Origin: Bacillota bacterium
Lineage (GTDB): Bacteria > Bacillota > Clostridia > Christensenellales > Aristaeellaceae
DNA: 13,968 nucleotides
Direction of reading: 5' to 3'
Assembly (NCBI GenBank): GCA_023409955.1
Contig: JAEYQQ010000188.1
Span: forward strand, 1-13,968
In this document: in pieces, positions 11,963 through 13,968 of the stretch
Layout: each line of letters begins with the position of its first letter
Position numbering within the stretch: the first letter of the stretch is position 1
Notes under the pieces: generated by a model
Databases searched by the model: none
Told to the model about the DNA's origin: nothing
What the model saw: the letters and a program-made list of their open reading frames with translations, nothing else
Translations under genes and position numbers: made by a program

Positions 11963-11991
11963 ATTATAATGCTAAACATGAAAATGCGCAA
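11963..11991 (-). promoter_or_regulatory. Promoter of rqcH
   Basis: On the minus strand TTGCGC (11991-11986) lies 17 bases before a perfect TATAAT (11968-11963). It is divergent from the gerM promoter about 60 bases away. Confidence 0.65.
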
Positions 11992-12024
11992 ACACGTATG
12001 TTTTTTATGTAATAGAATAGACAT

Positions 12025-12053
12025 TCATAGTAGGATGCATGCAGGCATACACT
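12025..12053 (+). promoter_or_regulatory. Sigma-E-like promoter of gerM
   Basis: TCATAGT (12025-12031) lies 14 bases before CATACACT (12046-12053). The mother-cell sigma-E consensus from Bacillus is about KMATATT, 13-15 bases, CATACANT, so both boxes fit with one mismatch in the -35. The start of transcription would be near 12060, leaving a 27-base leader with the ribosome site. In B. subtilis gerM is under sigma-E, which supports this reading. Confidence 0.6.
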
Positions 12054-12086
12054 TTCACTGCAATCATCAAGCAAGGAGTGAGCTTT

Positions 12087-13115
12087 GTGAAGATCAAGCG
12101 GACGGATATCGAGCGGATTCTGATACTGTGCGCGGCGGCGCTGGTGGTGGTTCTGGCCCTGCGGGGATTGGGGCCTAAGGCTTCTGTGAACCAGTATGAG
12201 GAGCCGCCGCTGGACGTAGCACAGACCACTACCACTCAAACCCAGGGCGATACACAAGCAACCGTAGTGTTTTATCAGGACGGAGAAGGTTACCTGGTGC
12301 CTGTTACCCGGCAGATTACCAAGCAGGATGGGGTAGCCAAGGCAACGCTTAGCCTGATGGTAAAGAGCAGTGAGAACGACTTGCAGGCAGCAAGGCTGGG
12401 CCTTCGCACTGTTATACCGGAAGGCACCACCTTTGATATCAATATAACCGATCAAAAAGCCAGGGTGGATATGAGTAAGGAAGCGTTGAACTGCGCCAGT
12501 GCCGAAGAAGAGCAGTTGATGGTGCAGGCAGTGGCCAGTGCCCTTACTACTTTCCCAACAGTGAAGGAAGTGACCTTCCTGTTCGATGGCCAGGCCAGGA
12601 GCAAGCTGACCCATGGCACAGATGTCAGCGGTACTTTCACCAAGAACGGATTGAACATGGAGAGCGTAGCCACAGCCGCTACGGCCAATGCAGGCATGGT
12701 TCAATTGTACTTCCCCTCCCAGACGGGGCGTATGCTGATTCCAGTAACCCGCACCGTCTTCTCCACTGCCGATATGACCACTGCAATCCTGGAACTGGCC
12801 AAGGGCCCCAGGGATGACAGCGGCCTCACCAGGCCCCTACCGCAAGATTGCGGTTTAAAGGGTGTAACCATGAAAGATGGCGTGGTGACGGTTGATTTCA
12901 CCAAGGAATTTATGGCTGTCTCCCAGGAATCTGACGGCGGCAAGCAAGCTCTTCGGGCAATTCTCTTCACCTGCTCCCAATTTCCAGGTGTTAAAAAGGT
13001 AGAGGTTCATGTGGAAGGTGAAAAGTTTGTACCCAAGGAAGAAGACAAAACTACATTCGTCAATGAGGAACAGGATGTTCTGGCGCAATATCCTGGTATC
13101 ATTGAAATCGATTAA
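12087..13115 (+). CDS. gerM: GerM-like sporulation/germination protein with two GerMN domains
   Basis: 342 residues from GTG 12087. GerM-type proteins act in the envelope of the developing spore and are needed for normal engulfment and germination in Bacillus. An N-terminal membrane segment (about 10-29, ILILCAAALVVVLAL) is followed by a Thr/Gln-rich linker and two GerMN domains. The first begins ATVVFYQDGEGYLVPVTR (about 57) and ends with VKEVTFLFDG. The second begins VQLYFPSQTGRMLIPVTRTV (about 205) and ends FPGVKKVEVHVEG. The repeated pattern (hydrophobic strand, aromatic, Pro-Val-Thr-Arg, then A-x-L-E-L-x-K-G-P) shows the duplication. No lipobox is seen, unlike the Bacillus lipoprotein. 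The GTG is chosen because AAGGAG (12073-12078) lies 8 bases before it; an upstream ATG at 12039 lies before the predicted transcription start. It precedes rph. Confidence 0.88.
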   Translation: MKIKRTDIERILILCAAALVVVLALRGLGPKASVNQYEEPPLDVAQTTTTQTQGDTQATVVFYQDGEGYLVPVTRQITKQDGVAKATLSLMVKSSENDLQAARLGLRTVIPEGTTFDINITDQKARVDMSKEALNCASAEEEQLMVQAVASALTTFPTVKEVTFLFDGQARSKLTHGTDVSGTFTKNGLNMESVATAATANAGMVQLYFPSQTGRMLIPVTRTVFSTADMTTAILELAKGPRDDSGLTRPLPQDCGLKGVTMKDGVVTVDFTKEFMAVSQESDGGKQALRAILFTCSQFPGVKKVEVHVEGEKFVPKEEDKTTFVNEEQDVLAQYPGIIEID

Positions 13116-13183
13116 AAAGGATACCCTTGCAGGAATCGGCAGCTTCAGAACGAAAGAAGATATGTGAAGGAACTTCCGGAGAT

Positions 13184-13236
13184 GGGACGGCCACAAGTGC
13201 TGCCGGGAAACCGCCTGCACCTACGCCGTTCCTTTT
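13184..13236 (+). terminator. Structured hairpin between gerM and rph, possible terminator
   Basis: GGGACGGC (13184-13191) pairs with GCCGTTCC (13225-13232), one wobble. Within it GTGC (13197-13200) pairs with GCAC (13217-13220), and GG-GAAA-CC (13205-13212) closes with a GNRA tetraloop. TTTTCATTT follows. It could end the gerM transcript or be a leader structure for rph. The interval 13116-13260 has no other feature that I can name. Confidence 0.45.
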
Positions 13237-13260
13237 CATTTGGCATAGGAGGGACAAACC

Positions 13261-13968
13261 ATGACAAGATATGATGGCCGCAGGGCAGATGAGGCCCGCA
13301 AGTGTAATATTATTACAGGATTTGTAGGCACTGCAGATGGCAGTTGTCTGATTGAGACCGGAAAGACCAGGGTAATCTGCACTGCATCCATAGATGCAGA
13401 TGTGCCTCCCTTTTTACGGGGCAAGGGCCAGGGCTGGGTAACGGCGGAGTATGCTATGCTACCGGCTTCCACTGGACGCCGCAAAGCCAGGGACGGCATT
13501 AAAAAGGACGGGCGCAGTGTGGAGATCCAGCGGCTTATCGGCCGCAGCCTTCGCCAGGCTGTGGACATGAAAGCGCTGGGGGAGCGGACCATCACCCTGG
13601 ATTGCGATGTGCTGGAAGCCGACGGAGGCACCCGCACCGCCTCCATTACCGGAGCTTTTGTGGCGCTGGTTCTGGCGGTGGACAAGCTGATCAAACAGGG
13701 CAAGCTTCTGCACTCGCCCATCATCAGGCAGGTGGCTGCTGTCAGCGTGGGTGTGGTGAAGGATACGCCATGCCTTGATTTATGCTATGTGGAGGACAGC
13801 GGCGCTCAGGTAGATATGAACTTGGTTATGAACGACCTTGGAGAGTTTATTGAACTCCAGGGTACGGGAGAAGGCCGGGCATTTACCCGTAAGGAAATGG
13901 ATTCGCTGATTTCTCTGGGAGAGGAAGGTATACGCACCCTGATGGCAGCCCAGCGGGAAGCCCTGGGT
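13261..13968 (+). CDS. rph: Ribonuclease PH (continues beyond the right edge)
   Basis: 236 codons are present with no stop, close to the whole protein (about 240-255 residues in the family). RNase PH is a phosphate-dependent 3' to 5' exoribonuclease that trims tRNA 3' ends and acts on rRNA, working as a hexamer. The N-terminus MTRYDGRRADEARKCNIITG contains the characteristic R-x-D-G-R. Next are GSCLIETGKTRVICTASID, the long conserved GKGQGWVTAEYAMLPAST, EIQRLIGRSLRQAVDM, the substrate-binding LDCDVLEADGGTRTASITGA, and the phosphate-site region VDMNLVMND with ELQGTGEGRAF. Ribosome site AGGAGGG lies just before ATG 13261. It follows gerM by 145 bases, with a hairpin between, so it may have its own promoter, which I could not find. 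Confidence 0.96.
   Translation, partial: MTRYDGRRADEARKCNIITGFVGTADGSCLIETGKTRVICTASIDADVPPFLRGKGQGWVTAEYAMLPASTGRRKARDGIKKDGRSVEIQRLIGRSLRQAVDMKALGERTITLDCDVLEADGGTRTASITGAFVALVLAVDKLIKQGKLLHSPIIRQVAAVSVGVVKDTPCLDLCYVEDSGAQVDMNLVMNDLGEFIELQGTGEGRAFTRKEMDSLISLGEEGIRTLMAAQREALG

Noticed and set aside
11964..12704. 246-codon minus-strand frame over gerM
   Set aside because: Antisense to gerM, which has clear domains, promoter and ribosome site; the translation has no recognisable domain.
13236..13724. 162-codon minus-strand frame over rph
   Set aside because: The plus strand encodes an unambiguous RNase PH through the right edge; this is its shadow.

Overview
The window looks like chromosomal DNA of a Gram-positive, spore-forming member of the Clostridia. 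The evidence is two tandem alpha/beta-type small acid-soluble spore protein genes, a GerM-type (GerMN) protein behind a sigma-E-like promoter, a LytR-CpsA-Psr protein, a DegV protein, an RqcH homologue, strong AGGAGG ribosome sites and many intrinsic terminators. I cannot name a genus from the sequence alone.

Positions 1 to about 4550 are AT-rich accessory DNA that looks like an integrated element. It holds the end of a BspA-type leucine-rich repeat protein, a small serine resolvase with its own terminator, and a 600-base stretch dense in inverted repeats that includes a terminator with an alternative pairing. After these come a P-loop ATPase gene of a phage/ICE type broken by one in-frame TAG, a short stop-ridden frame, and a tyrosine integrase. 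The integrase points at the 3' end of a tRNA-Arg(CCG) gene on the minus strand, the classic target of such integrases. Imperfect direct repeats between the integrase and the tRNA look like arm-type sites. I did not find the other end of the element. The in-frame stops and an odd integrase N-terminus suggest that it is decaying.

Positions 4551 to 8101 form a minus-strand block of separately transcribed units. These are tRNA-Arg (consensus promoter and terminator), a secreted LCP-family protein, degV, and rplJ-rplL with a typical L10 leader RNA. Each unit has a readable promoter of the TTGACN-17-TATAAT type. The rplJ-rplL pair is isolated: rplK-rplA and rpoB-rpoC are not beside it as they are in most bacteria.

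Positions 8249 to 9579 run on the plus strand: two SASP genes with a shared terminator, then a lone pyrE. Next is a minus-strand pair, rqcH followed by a GNAT acetyltransferase whose stop codon overlaps that of pyrE. The last plus-strand unit is gerM followed by rph (ribonuclease PH), which runs off the right edge. The host part mixes translation and ribosome quality control (rplJ, rplL, rqcH, rph, tRNA), sporulation and germination (SASPs, gerM), envelope/lipid genes (LCP, degV) and pyrimidine synthesis (pyrE).

The most unusual material lies at 1398-3083: the amber-interrupted ATPase, a small upstream frame with a TAG at codon 3 right after a strong ribosome site, and the attenuator-like leader. 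The isolated rplJ-rplL operon and the tRNA junction are the next most notable. I saw no CRISPR array, toxin-antitoxin pair or recognised defence system.
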